A stretch of 64,000 nucleotides of DNA. Origin: Eshraghiella crossota. GTDB taxonomy: Bacteria; Bacillota; Clostridia; Lachnospirales; Lachnospiraceae. Below the pieces are notes generated by a model. It searched no databases. It was given only the letters and a program-made list of their open reading frames with translations, and was not told the DNA's origin. Positions 8,133-16,592 of this stretch are shown here, in pieces. The position numbers were made by a program, and so were the translations under genes. The DNA lies in contig NZ_CP102270.1 in NCBI RefSeq assembly GCF_025148445.1, positions 1,442,001 to 1,506,000 of the forward strand, in the 5' to 3' direction. Position 1 is the first letter of the stretch, and every line of letters starts with the position of its first letter.

Positions 8133-9288
8133 AATACCTGAATGTTTTTTCTTTTACGCTTCCTTTTGTTAAAATCGGAAGTTCTTCTTCCAGTTTTCCG
8201 TTAATGTAAATCCTCACTTTTCCAACCTGTTCGTCTTTTTTTACAGGTGCTTTTGCTTTACTTATAATTTCATAAATTACATCCACCTCATCTTCATCCG
8301 ATAAAAGCCTGTTGACTTCAAAAGGAATATATGTTCCGACACTTTCCTGCAGCCCGTTTTCAACTTTTATTTCCTTGTAATCATACGTCTTTTCAAATAT
8401 GTTTCTGTAAAAATAATTATCCCTTCCGTATGACATTAATTTCCCGGTATCCGCCCATTTATAATTTTTATTCGGTGGCCAGCCACAGCCCAATACAACA
8501 GAAATAAAAGTCCTGTCATCAACTTTTGTTGCACCTACAAAGCAATAACCTGCTTTTCCCGTAAATCCTGTTTTCATTCCAATTGCATTTTTATTAATAT
8601 CAAGGAACCTGTTTCCGTTGGTTACCGTCCCACTTCTTTTACCGTTCTGTTCCCTGTATGAAAAACTTTTTGTTGTACATATCTTAATGACTTCTTCCGA
8701 TTTAAGGGCTTCTCTTGCTATAAGTGCAAGTTCATATGCCGTTGTGCTGTGTATTCTGCCCTCATCTTCCCCGTCAAGTCCGTTAGGAGTTACAAAATAT
8801 GTATCAGAAAGTCCCAGTTTTACGGCATAACCATTCATTTCATCAATAAACCTTTTAACATCTTCTTTGCTTTCCTCCGTAGTATTATTAGGGGATGTAT
8901 CCCCATTAAGTACGCCTCCTACATATTCCGCTACCATCATTGCCACATCATTATACGAACGTAACATCATAAGATATAAAAGTTCATTAAGCGTATATTG
9001 TTCTCCTTTTAACGCATTAAGCTGCACATCGGGTTCTTTTGCCGCATAAGAAGAAAATGTAACTCTATCGGAGGGATTGCCATATTTAAGTGCGACAAGT
9101 AACGTCATTATCTTCGTGGTACTTGCCATAGGCATTACATCATTTTCGTTTTTGCCGTAAAGGATACGCCCCGAATCCGCATCAATCAGAATTGCCGCCC
9201 TTGCATAGAGATTTTCAGGCTCTTCTCCTTTTGTTACGCTTTGGCACATCACCACGGCTATAATTATTACAGCTAATATTTTTTTCAT
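8098..9288 (-). CDS. D-alanyl-D-alanine carboxypeptidase (DacF/PBP5 family)
   Basis: A 396-residue penicillin-binding carboxypeptidase that trims the terminal D-Ala of peptidoglycan stem peptides outside the cell. An N-terminal signal peptide (about residues 1-21) is followed by the S11 active-site motifs: STTK (in MASTTKIM, near residue 58), SYN (in LRSYNDVAM) and KTG (in GMKTGFTGKAGY). A PBP5-type C-terminal beta domain follows, ending in an aromatic tail (KIFLYYFM) that could anchor it in the membrane. The order deoB-(phosphorylase)-dacF matches the Bacillus neighbourhood of DacF, the sporulation-time enzyme, but spoIIA genes are not next to it here. Confidence 0.9.
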   Translation of the reverse strand: MKKILAVIIIAVVMCQSVTKGEEPENLYARAAILIDADSGRILYGKNENDVMPMASTTKIMTLLVALKYGNPSDRVTFSSYAAKEPDVQLNALKGEQYTLNELLYLMMLRSYNDVAMMVAEYVGGVLNGDTSPNNTTEESKEDVKRFIDEMNGYAVKLGLSDTYFVTPNGLDGEDEGRIHSTTAYELALIAREALKSEEVIKICTTKSFSYREQNGKRSGTVTNGNRFLDINKNAIGMKTGFTGKAGYCFVGATKVDDRTFISVVLGCGWPPNKNYKWADTGKLMSYGRDNYFYRNIFEKTYDYKEIKVENGLQESVGTYIPFEVNRLLSDEDEVDVIYEIISKAKAPVKKDEQVGKVRIYINGKLEEELPILTKGSVKEKTFRYFLHKIFLYYFM

Positions 9289-9323
9289 ATATTTTTCCCA
9301 CAGAATATCAGTTAATCTTATGT

Positions 9324-9351
9324 AAAAAAAGAACGGTCTATGACCGTTCTT
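9324..9351 (-). terminator. Terminator after the sirtuin gene
   Basis: AAGAACGGTC (9329-9338) pairs with 9342-9351 across a three-base loop and, on the minus strand, runs into eight T residues. The stem shares two bases with the sirtuin stop codon. It ends the deoB-pdp-cobB operon. Confidence 0.88.
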
Positions 9352-10078
9352 ATGAATTTAATACTATTCCTCCCAGAGTCTCTCCCACCGGCTCATGTAT
9401 CACAAGGTCAGCGATATTGTCCTTAGGCGTAACAGATTTATTGATTAACACAAGTTTATTGCCTCTGTAATAATCTATAAGCCCTGCTGCCGGATACACA
9501 GTAAGAGAAGTTCCGGCAATTATAAGGACATCCGCATGTCTTATATAATCAACGGCTTTTTCAATAACATCATTATCAAGAGACTCTTCATAAAGTACAA
9601 CGTAAGGTTTGATTATGCCTCCGCAATCGCACTTTGGCACACCGCTTGTATTCATTATATATTCTTCACCATAAAATTTATGGCACTTCATGCAATAATT
9701 TTTCTTAACGGTACCGTGAAGTTCAAGTACCTCTTTACTTCCCGCAGCCTGATGAAGCCCGTCTATATTCTGTGTAATTACAGCTTTGCATCTGCCTTGT
9801 TTTTCAAGCTCTGCCAGTGCATAATGAGCTTTATTGGGTTTTGCGTCCTTATAAAGCATTTTATCACGGTAAAATCTGTAAAATTCCTCTGTATTTCTCA
9901 TAAAAAAACTGTGTGATAAAATTGTCTCAGGAGGATAATCATACTTTTGGTTATAAAGTCCGTCAACACTTCTGAAATCCGGTATCCCACTTTCCGTACT
10001 TACTCCTGCACCGCCGAAAAATACGATATTGTCACTTTCCTTTATCCACTTTTCTAATTTAACTATATTCTCATTCAC
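9350..10078 (-). CDS. cobB: NAD-dependent protein deacylase (sirtuin)
   Basis: A 242-residue Sir2-family enzyme that removes acetyl or other acyl groups from lysines, using NAD+. The NAD motifs GGAGVSTESGIPDFRS (from about residue 22) and TQNIDGLHQAAGS, and the catalytic histidine in ELHGTV, are all present. Four zinc cysteines lie in CMKCH and CDCGG with the usual spacing, and GTSLTVYPAA closes the Rossmann fold. The start is GTG at 10078, overlapping the pdp stop by 8 bases, with AAGGAG nine bases upstream. It shares an operon with nucleoside salvage genes. Confidence 0.93.
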   Translation of the reverse strand: MNENIVKLEKWIKESDNIVFFGGAGVSTESGIPDFRSVDGLYNQKYDYPPETILSHSFFMRNTEEFYRFYRDKMLYKDAKPNKAHYALAELEKQGRCKAVITQNIDGLHQAAGSKEVLELHGTVKKNYCMKCHKFYGEEYIMNTSGVPKCDCGGIIKPYVVLYEESLDNDVIEKAVDYIRHADVLIIAGTSLTVYPAAGLIDYYRGNKLVLINKSVTPKDNIADLVIHEPVGETLGGIVLNS

Positions 10079-11399
10079 AGTTAGTCACTCCTTCTTCTGT
10101 AACTATGTATTGTATCAGTTTATCCTTATGTACAACTTCATCGGATATTACATAAGCATTTTCAAAACATTTAAGGGAGGCATTAAGTCTGTCCTCGTCA
10201 TTGGCGTGGAAGGTCGCAATATTTTCACCCTTTCTGACAAAATCCCCAACTTTTTTATGAAGGACAATTCCAACGGAAAGGTCAATTATACTGTCTTTAT
10301 TTTCACGTCCTCCGCCAAGAACCATGGCAGCTTTACCAACTTCATCACATTCTATATGGGATACATAACCGTCATGCTTTGCCACAAATTCCCTGATTAT
10401 AGACGCCTTAGGCAAAAGTTCTTTGTTATAAACAGCATTTTTGTCTCCACCCTGTGCCTCAACAAGCTCAGCCAGTTTATTCAAAGCTTTTTTACTGTCC
10501 ACAACCTCTCTAAGCATTTTTCCGGCTTCTGCCTTATCGTCTGTAAGACCTGCTCCCATAATCATATGTGAGCCAAGCTCAATACAAAGTGTAAGAAGGT
10601 CCGTCGGTCCCTCTCCGTTTAGTGTATCTATAGCCTCTTTAACTTCTAACGCATTGCCTACTGCATAACCTAACGGCTCATCCATATTACTGACTACAGC
10701 CATTGTCTTTTTGCCCACATTACAGCCTATCTTTACCATTTCCTTTGCAAGGGCGAGGGATTTTTCGGGCGTTTTCATAAATGCTCCGCTGCCTGTCTTG
10801 ACATCAAGTACAATAACGTCCGCTCCTGCCGCAATTTTCTTACTCATTATACTGCTTGCAATCAGTGAAATATTTTCAACGGTTGCCGTAACGTCTCTTA
10901 AGGCATAAAGTTTCTTATCTGCCGGAGCCAGATTTCCTGTCTGTCCTGCTATGGCAATCTTTATCCTATTAACATTACTAAAAAACTGTTCCTCACTTAT
11001 TCCTGTAACAAAACCCGGGAAACTTTCAAGCTTATCAATGGTTCCTCCCGTATGTCCAAGTCCTCTTCCGGACATCTTTGCAACCGGAACGTCAAGTGCG
11101 GCAACCATCGGTCCTAGAACAAGGGAAGTCTTATCTCCAACCCCTCCTGTGCTGTGTTTGTCCACCTTTATTCCTTCTATCCTGTCAAGATTAAGGACAT
11201 CCCCGCTGTGTGCCATCGCCATTGTAAGTGTGGCTGTCTCACGTTCAGTCATTCCGTTAAGATAAATTGCCATGGCAAGTGCAGAAGCCTGATAGTCGGG
11301 AATAGTTCCGTCTGTATATCCTTTTATAAAAAAACATATTTCCTCGTCCGTTAATTCTTTGCCATCTCTTTTTTTAGCTATAACGTCATACATTCTCAT
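10071..11399 (-). CDS. pdp: Pyrimidine-nucleoside phosphorylase
   Basis: A 442-residue enzyme of the thymidine/pyrimidine phosphorylase family, splitting uridine, thymidine and deoxyuridine with phosphate. The family signature SGRGLGHTGGTIDKLE starts near residue 108, after KHSTGGVGDK; the glycine-rich phosphate loop and the C-terminal PYNP domain (from about residue 340) are complete. I chose ATG 11399 because it follows GGGAGA; the reading frame extends 11 codons further up into deoB. It overlaps deoB by 14 bases, a pairing that links release of pentose-1-phosphate with its conversion to pentose-5-phosphate. deoA would be the enteric name for the thymidine enzyme. Confidence 0.9.
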   Translation of the reverse strand: MRMYDVIAKKRDGKELTDEEICFFIKGYTDGTIPDYQASALAMAIYLNGMTERETATLTMAMAHSGDVLNLDRIEGIKVDKHSTGGVGDKTSLVLGPMVAALDVPVAKMSGRGLGHTGGTIDKLESFPGFVTGISEEQFFSNVNRIKIAIAGQTGNLAPADKKLYALRDVTATVENISLIASSIMSKKIAAGADVIVLDVKTGSGAFMKTPEKSLALAKEMVKIGCNVGKKTMAVVSNMDEPLGYAVGNALEVKEAIDTLNGEGPTDLLTLCIELGSHMIMGAGLTDDKAEAGKMLREVVDSKKALNKLAELVEAQGGDKNAVYNKELLPKASIIREFVAKHDGYVSHIECDEVGKAAMVLGGGRENKDSIIDLSVGIVLHKKVGDFVRKGENIATFHANDEDRLNASLKCFENAYVISDEVVHKDKLIQYIVTEEGVTNCE

Positions 11400-12594
11400 A
11401 AGCACTAATCTCCCGTAAAAAACTTTCACCATTTATTATCTTTTCTGCTCCAAGATATTCTGCTATCGTCTGTCCTATATCAGCAAAAGAACGTCTTGTT
11501 CCTATAGGTACATTTTTAATGTGTTTACCATAAACCAGCAAAGGAATATACTCTCTTGTGTGGTCCGTTCCTTTAAATGTCGGGTCACATCCATGGTCGG
11601 CATTTATAATCAATATATCATCATCCGTCATTGCCTCAAATATTTCAGGAAGCCTTCCGTCGAAATCCTCCAATCCCTTTCCGTAACCCTTGGCATCCCT
11701 TCTATGTCCGTAGGAAGAATCAAATTCAACAAGATTGGTAAAAATAACACCATTAATGTCTTTTTTCATAAAATCAAGGGTTATGTCTATTCCATCCATA
11801 TTGTCTTTGCTGTGTTCAGACATTGTTATTCCCGAACCTGCAAAAATATCATGTATCTTACCCACTGCTGCTACATCAAAGCCCTGTTCTTTAAGCCTGT
11901 TAAGCAGATTATAATCAGGTGGAAGTATAGCATAATCCCTTCTGTCTGAAGTTCTTATATACTTATCACTGTCGATAACAAAAGGTCTTGCAATTACCCT
12001 TGCAACTTCATAATCACCTGTAAGAATCTTTCTTGCACTTTCACAAAGCATATAAAGTTTATTTAATTTATTCTCATCGGTTTCAGAACTGTTATCGTCC
12101 TTTCCCACAAAATATGCTATCTGGAAAACGCTGTCTGCCGAAGTATATACGATAGGGATTCCTTTATCTGCGCATTCCTTTCCATGAACCTTAAGTATCT
12201 CGGTCCCGGATGCCACACAATTCCCAAGAACACCGTCTATGCCTGTTTTATCAATGAACTCACGGATAATTTTCTCAGGGAAACCATTTTCAAATGTAGG
12301 AAATGCTTTTTTTGAAATAATACCCGTCATCTCCCAATGTCCTACCGTCGTATCTTTTCCGTTAGATAATTCCATACATCTTCCATAAGCACCTGACGGT
12401 ATATCTGTTTTAGGAAGCACTGTCATTCCTTCAATATTACCATATCCAAGCTTCAACATATTGGGAATATCAAGCCCGCCGTTATATTCCCATGTATGAA
12501 CAATTGTATTAGCCCCTTTGTCACCAAATGCCGCTGCATCCGGAAGTTCTCCCATGCCTACGCTGTCTAAAATTATCCAGATTACTCTTTTCAT
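11386..12594 (-). CDS. deoB: Phosphopentomutase
   Basis: A 402-residue alkaline-phosphatase-superfamily mutase that interconverts (deoxy)ribose-1- and -5-phosphate in nucleoside salvage. The N-terminal metal and nucleophile regions are intact: ILDSVGMGELPDA, then GANTIVH, and KDTTVGHWEMTG with the phosphorylated threonine. The C-terminal metal ligands are in INADHGCDPTFKGTDHTRE. ATG 12594 (MKRVIWIILDS) matches the family start; the open frame continues 60 bases upstream past the ribosome site and was not used. It heads the deoB-pdp-cobB operon and faces aroF divergently. Confidence 0.95.
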   Translation of the reverse strand: MKRVIWIILDSVGMGELPDAAAFGDKGANTIVHTWEYNGGLDIPNMLKLGYGNIEGMTVLPKTDIPSGAYGRCMELSNGKDTTVGHWEMTGIISKKAFPTFENGFPEKIIREFIDKTGIDGVLGNCVASGTEILKVHGKECADKGIPIVYTSADSVFQIAYFVGKDDNSSETDENKLNKLYMLCESARKILTGDYEVARVIARPFVIDSDKYIRTSDRRDYAILPPDYNLLNRLKEQGFDVAAVGKIHDIFAGSGITMSEHSKDNMDGIDITLDFMKKDINGVIFTNLVEFDSSYGHRRDAKGYGKGLEDFDGRLPEIFEAMTDDDILIINADHGCDPTFKGTDHTREYIPLLVYGKHIKNVPIGTRRSFADIGQTIAEYLGAEKIINGESFLREISAYENV

Positions 12595-12625
12595 ATCTGA
12601 CACCCCGTTTCTTTCTGATGTATAA

Positions 12626-12654
12626 ATTATATCCCAAGGCAGGTTTTGATACAA
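12626..12654 (-). promoter_or_regulatory. Promoter of the deoB operon
   Basis: On the minus strand TTGTAT (12654-12649) and a perfect TATAAT (12631-12626) are 17 bases apart, about 31 bases before the deoB start. It is back to back with the aroF promoter. Confidence 0.6.
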
Positions 12655-12681
12655 GTAAAAGGAATATTTTTAACATAGGTA

Positions 12682-12710
12682 TGGAAAAAAAATAAATATA
12701 GTGTTACAAT
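12682..12710 (+). promoter_or_regulatory. Promoter of the DAHP synthase gene
   Basis: TGGAAA (12682-12687) and TACAAT (12705-12710) are 17 bases apart and sit about 33 bases before ATG 12744. The leader is too short for a T-box or an attenuator, so control by transcript termination is not seen here. Confidence 0.5.
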
Positions 12711-12743
12711 GTCAGAGATTTTACAGTATTTTGGAGGAATAAA

Positions 12744-13772
12744 ATGAGTATTAATTTTGTTAGAACACTTCCTTCTCCGGAAGAAATCAAGGAAGAATTT
12801 CCGCTTAGCAAGGAAGCTGTTGAATTAAAAAAAGAGACAGATGAAAAGATTCGTAAGGTTTTTACGGGCGAATCTGATAAATTTCTTGCAGTTATCGGGC
12901 CATGCTCTGCCGATAATGAAGATGCAGTTCTTGACTATGTTACACGTCTTGCCAAAGTGCAGGAAAAAATTAAAGATAAAGTAATCATAATTCCAAGAGT
13001 ATATACCAATAAGCCCAGAACAACGGGTGATGGTTACAAAGGTATGCTTCACCAGCCCGACCCTGAGAAGGCTCCGGATATGGTTGCAGGAATTAAGGCA
13101 ATCAGAAAGCTTCATCTTGATGTAATAAAAGAAACAGGTTTTTTCCCTGCAGATGAGATGCTTTACCCTGAAAACTGGATGTACTGCGATGACACTCTTG
13201 CATACGTTGCAATCGGTGCACGTTCAGTCGAGGACCAGCAGCACAGATTAACAGCCAGTGGAATGGACGTTCCTGTAGGTATGAAAAATCCTACTTCCGG
13301 CGGATACGAAATTATGCTTAATTCAGTTCATGCAGCTTCACACCCTCATACATTTATATACAGGGGAAGTGAAGTAAATACAAGCGGTAACCCTCTTACA
13401 CATACGGTTTTAAGAGGAGCTGTCAACAAGAAAGGTCAGTGTATTCCTAATTACCATTATGAAGACATACTTCTCTTAAATGAACTTTATGCAGAACATG
13501 ATTTGAAGCATCCCGCTACAATTATTGACAGCAACCACAGTAATTCCAACAAGAAATACATGGAACAGATAAGAATTGTTGAAGATGTTCTCCATAGCCG
13601 TGCCATGAACGCCGATATAAGAAAGCTTGTTAAAGGCGTAATGGTGGAAAGCTATATTGAACCCGGCAGCCAGAAAATTGGCGAACATATATATGGCAAG
13701 TCAATTACAGATCCTTGTCTCAGCTGGGAAGATTCAGAAAAGCTTTTATACATCATTGCTGAGAAATGCTAA
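12744..13772 (+). CDS. 3-deoxy-7-phosphoheptulonate synthase (AroF/G/H type)
   Basis: A 342-residue class I DAHP synthase, condensing PEP and erythrose-4-phosphate in the first step of the shikimate pathway. The family segments are clear: IGPCSAD near residue 50, the PRVYTNKPRTT phosphate loop, GARSVEDQQHR, and the C-terminal DSNHSNSNKK and MVESYIEPGSQ metal/substrate regions. It is monocistronic, with GGAGG before ATG 12744 and a strong terminator after it. Which aromatic amino acid inhibits it cannot be read with confidence. Confidence 0.94.
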   Translation: MSINFVRTLPSPEEIKEEFPLSKEAVELKKETDEKIRKVFTGESDKFLAVIGPCSADNEDAVLDYVTRLAKVQEKIKDKVIIIPRVYTNKPRTTGDGYKGMLHQPDPEKAPDMVAGIKAIRKLHLDVIKETGFFPADEMLYPENWMYCDDTLAYVAIGARSVEDQQHRLTASGMDVPVGMKNPTSGGYEIMLNSVHAASHPHTFIYRGSEVNTSGNPLTHTVLRGAVNKKGQCIPNYHYEDILLLNELYAEHDLKHPATIIDSNHSNSNKKYMEQIRIVEDVLHSRAMNADIRKLVKGVMVESYIEPGSQKIGEHIYGKSITDPCLSWEDSEKLLYIIAEKC

Positions 13773-13776
13773 TTAT

Positions 13777-13816
13777 AAAAAGAATGTAGGAACCGTTAAG
13801 CTCCTACATTCTTTTT
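13777..13816. terminator. Bidirectional terminator between aroF-type gene and the dlt-like operon
   Basis: A 15-base inverted repeat (13777-13791 with 13802-13816, core GAATGTAGGA) carries T-runs on both strands. It ends the DAHP synthase transcript on the plus strand and can end the converging dlt-like operon on the minus strand. Confidence 0.88.
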
Positions 13817-13839
13817 AATTTATTTTTATGCGTCTTGAT

Positions 13840-14784
13840 TTATTTTTCATTTATCTTTTCAAGATATTTCTCGTAATAATTCTGCCATTTTTCGTAACCG
13901 TTTTCATTTCTGTGGTCTTTTAAATTAAGTTCACTTTTCATTATCTTACCAAGATAATCCGTTACTTTAATTGCTCCTTTGAAATTAAGATGATTACCGC
14001 CATCTCTCGTATCTTTGCTCCAATCAATTCCTATTTTGTCTGATACAAGATTAAAATCGTAATAATCTATTCCATGGTCATTAGCAAAATTAACAACTGC
14101 ATTATGCTTCTTATATGAATGGCATTCAGGTGAAGGTGTTGATACAAAAATAATCTTTGTATTATGTTCCTTGGCAAGTGTCACGATTTTATTAATATAT
14201 TCCACGTTACATTCATCCACAGGCTCAGCTTCATTTGTATATTGCATCCATTCGCCGCCTGTATAAGGTTCCACATTATTTCTTAACACAAAACCTTTCA
14301 TATACTCATGGTCTTTTGTCTTTTCATCAAAGAAAAAGTTCTTAAGTCTCGTATGATACTTCATTGCCGGAATTCTATTAAGTACAAAATTCATAAAACG
14401 ATCTTTTGTATCGTCTACGCTTCCGCCAAATCTGAAGAAGCAGTTAGTCTCAATAAAAATATATTCCGGTGTCTGTGTCTTATACATACTCTTTAAAATT
14501 GAATATGTATCGCATAGTCTCTGTGCCGAAGTGGCAAGAACATATGATGTAAAACCATAATTCCCATACAACTGCATAGGGTTATATGCAGAGTACACTT
14601 CACTGTCACCGATAAAAACAACATCAATAGTATCATTTGTTTCTTTCCGGAACTCTTCTTTTTTTGCCATAACGCCATTTGTATTATATACATCGTCGTT
14701 CGGCTTTAAAAAATGTGATGTTAATACAAGTATTGCAGCCAGTCCTGCCAGAAATATTATGCTGTTTACAATTTTTTTTCCCAT
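13840..14784 (-). CDS. DltD/AlgX-like SGNH-fold acyltransfer protein
   Basis: A 314-residue protein with one N-terminal membrane anchor (about residues 5-24) and an extracellular SGNH-hydrolase-like domain. A GDSE motif (in VVFIGDSEVYSAY, near residue 59) supplies the candidate serine, and DGGNHLNFKGA near residue 265 the aspartate and histidine of a catalytic triad. DltD, AlgX and AlgJ proteins with this plan act with an MBOAT partner on surface polymers, and the MBOAT gene is directly upstream (18-base gap). It is shorter than typical DltD and divergent, so I call it DltD-like rather than dltD. Confidence 0.75.
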   Translation of the reverse strand: MGKKIVNSIIFLAGLAAILVLTSHFLKPNDDVYNTNGVMAKKEEFRKETNDTIDVVFIGDSEVYSAYNPMQLYGNYGFTSYVLATSAQRLCDTYSILKSMYKTQTPEYIFIETNCFFRFGGSVDDTKDRFMNFVLNRIPAMKYHTRLKNFFFDEKTKDHEYMKGFVLRNNVEPYTGGEWMQYTNEAEPVDECNVEYINKIVTLAKEHNTKIIFVSTPSPECHSYKKHNAVVNFANDHGIDYYDFNLVSDKIGIDWSKDTRDGGNHLNFKGAIKVTDYLGKIMKSELNLKDHRNENGYEKWQNYYEKYLEKINEK

Positions 14785-14802
14785 ATCTTACCTCTCCAAA
14801 TC

Positions 14803-16353
14803 CTAGTATCCTGCATATATAAGCTCAACAACGGAATATCCTGAGCCATAAGCTCCAAAGAATATCACCGTAAGAATACACGCATACCAGACGATCCATC
14901 TTACAGGAAGAATCTTCCTGTCTATTCTCTCTCTTAATCCCGGTTTACGCTCTCTGATAAAGCCTACTATAACAACAACCAGAACACCCACAAGGGCAAC
15001 TATAAGATCATAAGCGTCAAGATGAAGCTTAAATCTGTGATTCCAGAAGTAGCTTATATGAAAATCAGTAAATATCTTGCCAAACATAATAAAGCCTGCT
15101 TTAAGTGATTCAGCCCTGAAAAACATCTCTCCGATTATAACAATAAAGAAAAGTTTTACCGACTGAAAAGCCTTATAGACATTGCTATCTCTGTTAATAT
15201 GAAGCTTGTCCGTAAGCTTTTTAACCGGTGCTTCCGTAATGGTTTCTATAAAAATAATTACAAAATAATACATTCCGTAGAATATAAATGTCCATTGTGC
15301 ACCATGCCATAAGCCGTTGCATATCCATACACAGAATAAAGCAACCGTTGGTGCCACAAACTTACTTACATTCCTGCCAAATACATTTTTAACCTTTTTC
15401 GCAAAATTCTTAACAGGTTTTGCAAGTGATACAGGATAAAAAATATAGTCTTTAAAGAAAGTACCAAGCGTTATATGCCATCTTCTCCAGAATTCCGAAG
15501 CATTCTTTGACGCAAACGGCTGTCTGAAATTCTCAGGAAGATTAATTCCGAATATCTGTCCGGAACCGATGATTATATCCATTCCGCCTGAAAATTCCAT
15601 ATAAAGCTGTGCTGTATATGCCATTGCACCAACAAGCATAATTGAACCGTCAAGTTTCTGATAGTTACTGAAAATATATGAAACCATATAATAAAATCTG
15701 TCCGCAACTACCATTTTCTTAAACAGTCCCCATGCGATTCTCTGATATCCGAACTTCAGGTTATTAAATGTAATTCCCCTGCCGGCATATAAATCATCGG
15801 CAGTTTCGCTAAATCTTGCAATAGGTCCTTCCATTGTCTGCGGAAAAAAGCTTAGATACAATGCAACTTTGGCAAAATTGTGTTCTGCTTTGATTGTTCC
15901 CCTGTATACATCCGTAAGATAGGAAATAATCTCCAACGTATAAAAAGAAATTCCGATAGGTACCAGAAAACGAATCGGTGCAAATTTCCACTTTGAACCA
16001 AACACGTTCGTCAAATCAATAAAAGATTTTGCAAAAAAATTAGTATATTTTAATACAACAAGTACAAGCAGATTAAGCACAATGCCTAATGCCAATACTT
16101 TTCTCTTAGCTTTTGTAACTGCCTTTTGCCCATCACTCTTCTTTTCTCCTATTTTTTCAATCCATCTGGCAAAGAAATATGCAACCAATATAGCTGCAAT
16201 CAGATATATAATCAGTCCTTTACTGAATGAGCAGAAAAAAATACAGTTCGCACATAACAATACTATGTACCTGAACTTCTGGGGTACAAGCTGATAAAGT
16301 AATATTGTGGCCGGCAGAAATGCCACAACATATACCAGCATATGATATGCCAC
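14803..16353 (-). CDS. MBOAT O-acyltransferase (DltB/AlgI-like)
   Basis: A 516-residue polytopic membrane protein of the MBOAT family with about eleven hydrophobic segments. The catalytic histidine lies in NGLWHGAQWTFI near residue 343, preceded by FWRRWHITLGTFFKDYI, the second MBOAT hallmark. In dlt systems this protein takes the acyl group from the carrier protein in the cytoplasm and passes it across the membrane. The start is GTG at 16353, sharing one base with the carrier gene stop (TAGTG), with GAGGAAG upstream. It sits between the carrier and the DltD-like gene, the standard dltC-B-D logic. Confidence 0.88.
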   Translation of the reverse strand: MAYHMLVYVVAFLPATILLYQLVPQKFRYIVLLCANCIFFCSFSKGLIIYLIAAILVAYFFARWIEKIGEKKSDGQKAVTKAKRKVLALGIVLNLLVLVVLKYTNFFAKSFIDLTNVFGSKWKFAPIRFLVPIGISFYTLEIISYLTDVYRGTIKAEHNFAKVALYLSFFPQTMEGPIARFSETADDLYAGRGITFNNLKFGYQRIAWGLFKKMVVADRFYYMVSYIFSNYQKLDGSIMLVGAMAYTAQLYMEFSGGMDIIIGSGQIFGINLPENFRQPFASKNASEFWRRWHITLGTFFKDYIFYPVSLAKPVKNFAKKVKNVFGRNVSKFVAPTVALFCVWICNGLWHGAQWTFIFYGMYYFVIIFIETITEAPVKKLTDKLHINRDSNVYKAFQSVKLFFIVIIGEMFFRAESLKAGFIMFGKIFTDFHISYFWNHRFKLHLDAYDLIVALVGVLVVVIVGFIRERKPGLRERIDRKILPVRWIVWYACILTVIFFGAYGSGYSVVELIYAGY

Positions 16354-16583
16354 TATTCTTCCTCTTTAAGTCTTTCAATCATGGCCCATAAGCTCTTAGC
16401 AGAATTGAAATTCTCAGGAATAAGTTCTACAGGTGCGATTTCTACATCAAACGCATCCTCTATCTCTGATACAAGTGATAAAATAGCAAATGAATCAAGA
16501 ATATGATCATCAATAAGTGTTGTTGTATTTTCGTAATCAACACCAGGTACAATTTCCTCTAAAATATTAATAAGTTCTTCCAT
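16353..16583 (-). CDS. DltC-like acyl/aminoacyl carrier protein
   Basis: A 76-residue acidic four-helix carrier protein. The phosphopantetheine serine is in HILDSFAILSL, near residue 30, a DSF form like that of DltC rather than the DSL of fatty acid ACP. The sequence ends in the family's helix (SLWAMIERLKEEE). The gene follows the PLP-enzyme gene by nine bases and overlaps the MBOAT gene by one base. It presumably receives the group activated by the DltA-like ligase and hands it to the MBOAT protein. Confidence 0.9.
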   Translation of the reverse strand: MEELINILEEIVPGVDYENTTTLIDDHILDSFAILSLVSEIEDAFDVEIAPVELIPENFNSAKSLWAMIERLKEEE

Positions 16584-16592
16584 TTTTTCCTC

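Noticed and set aside
12711..12743. An attenuator or riboswitch before the DAHP synthase gene
   Set aside because: The leader is about 33 bases with no hairpin.
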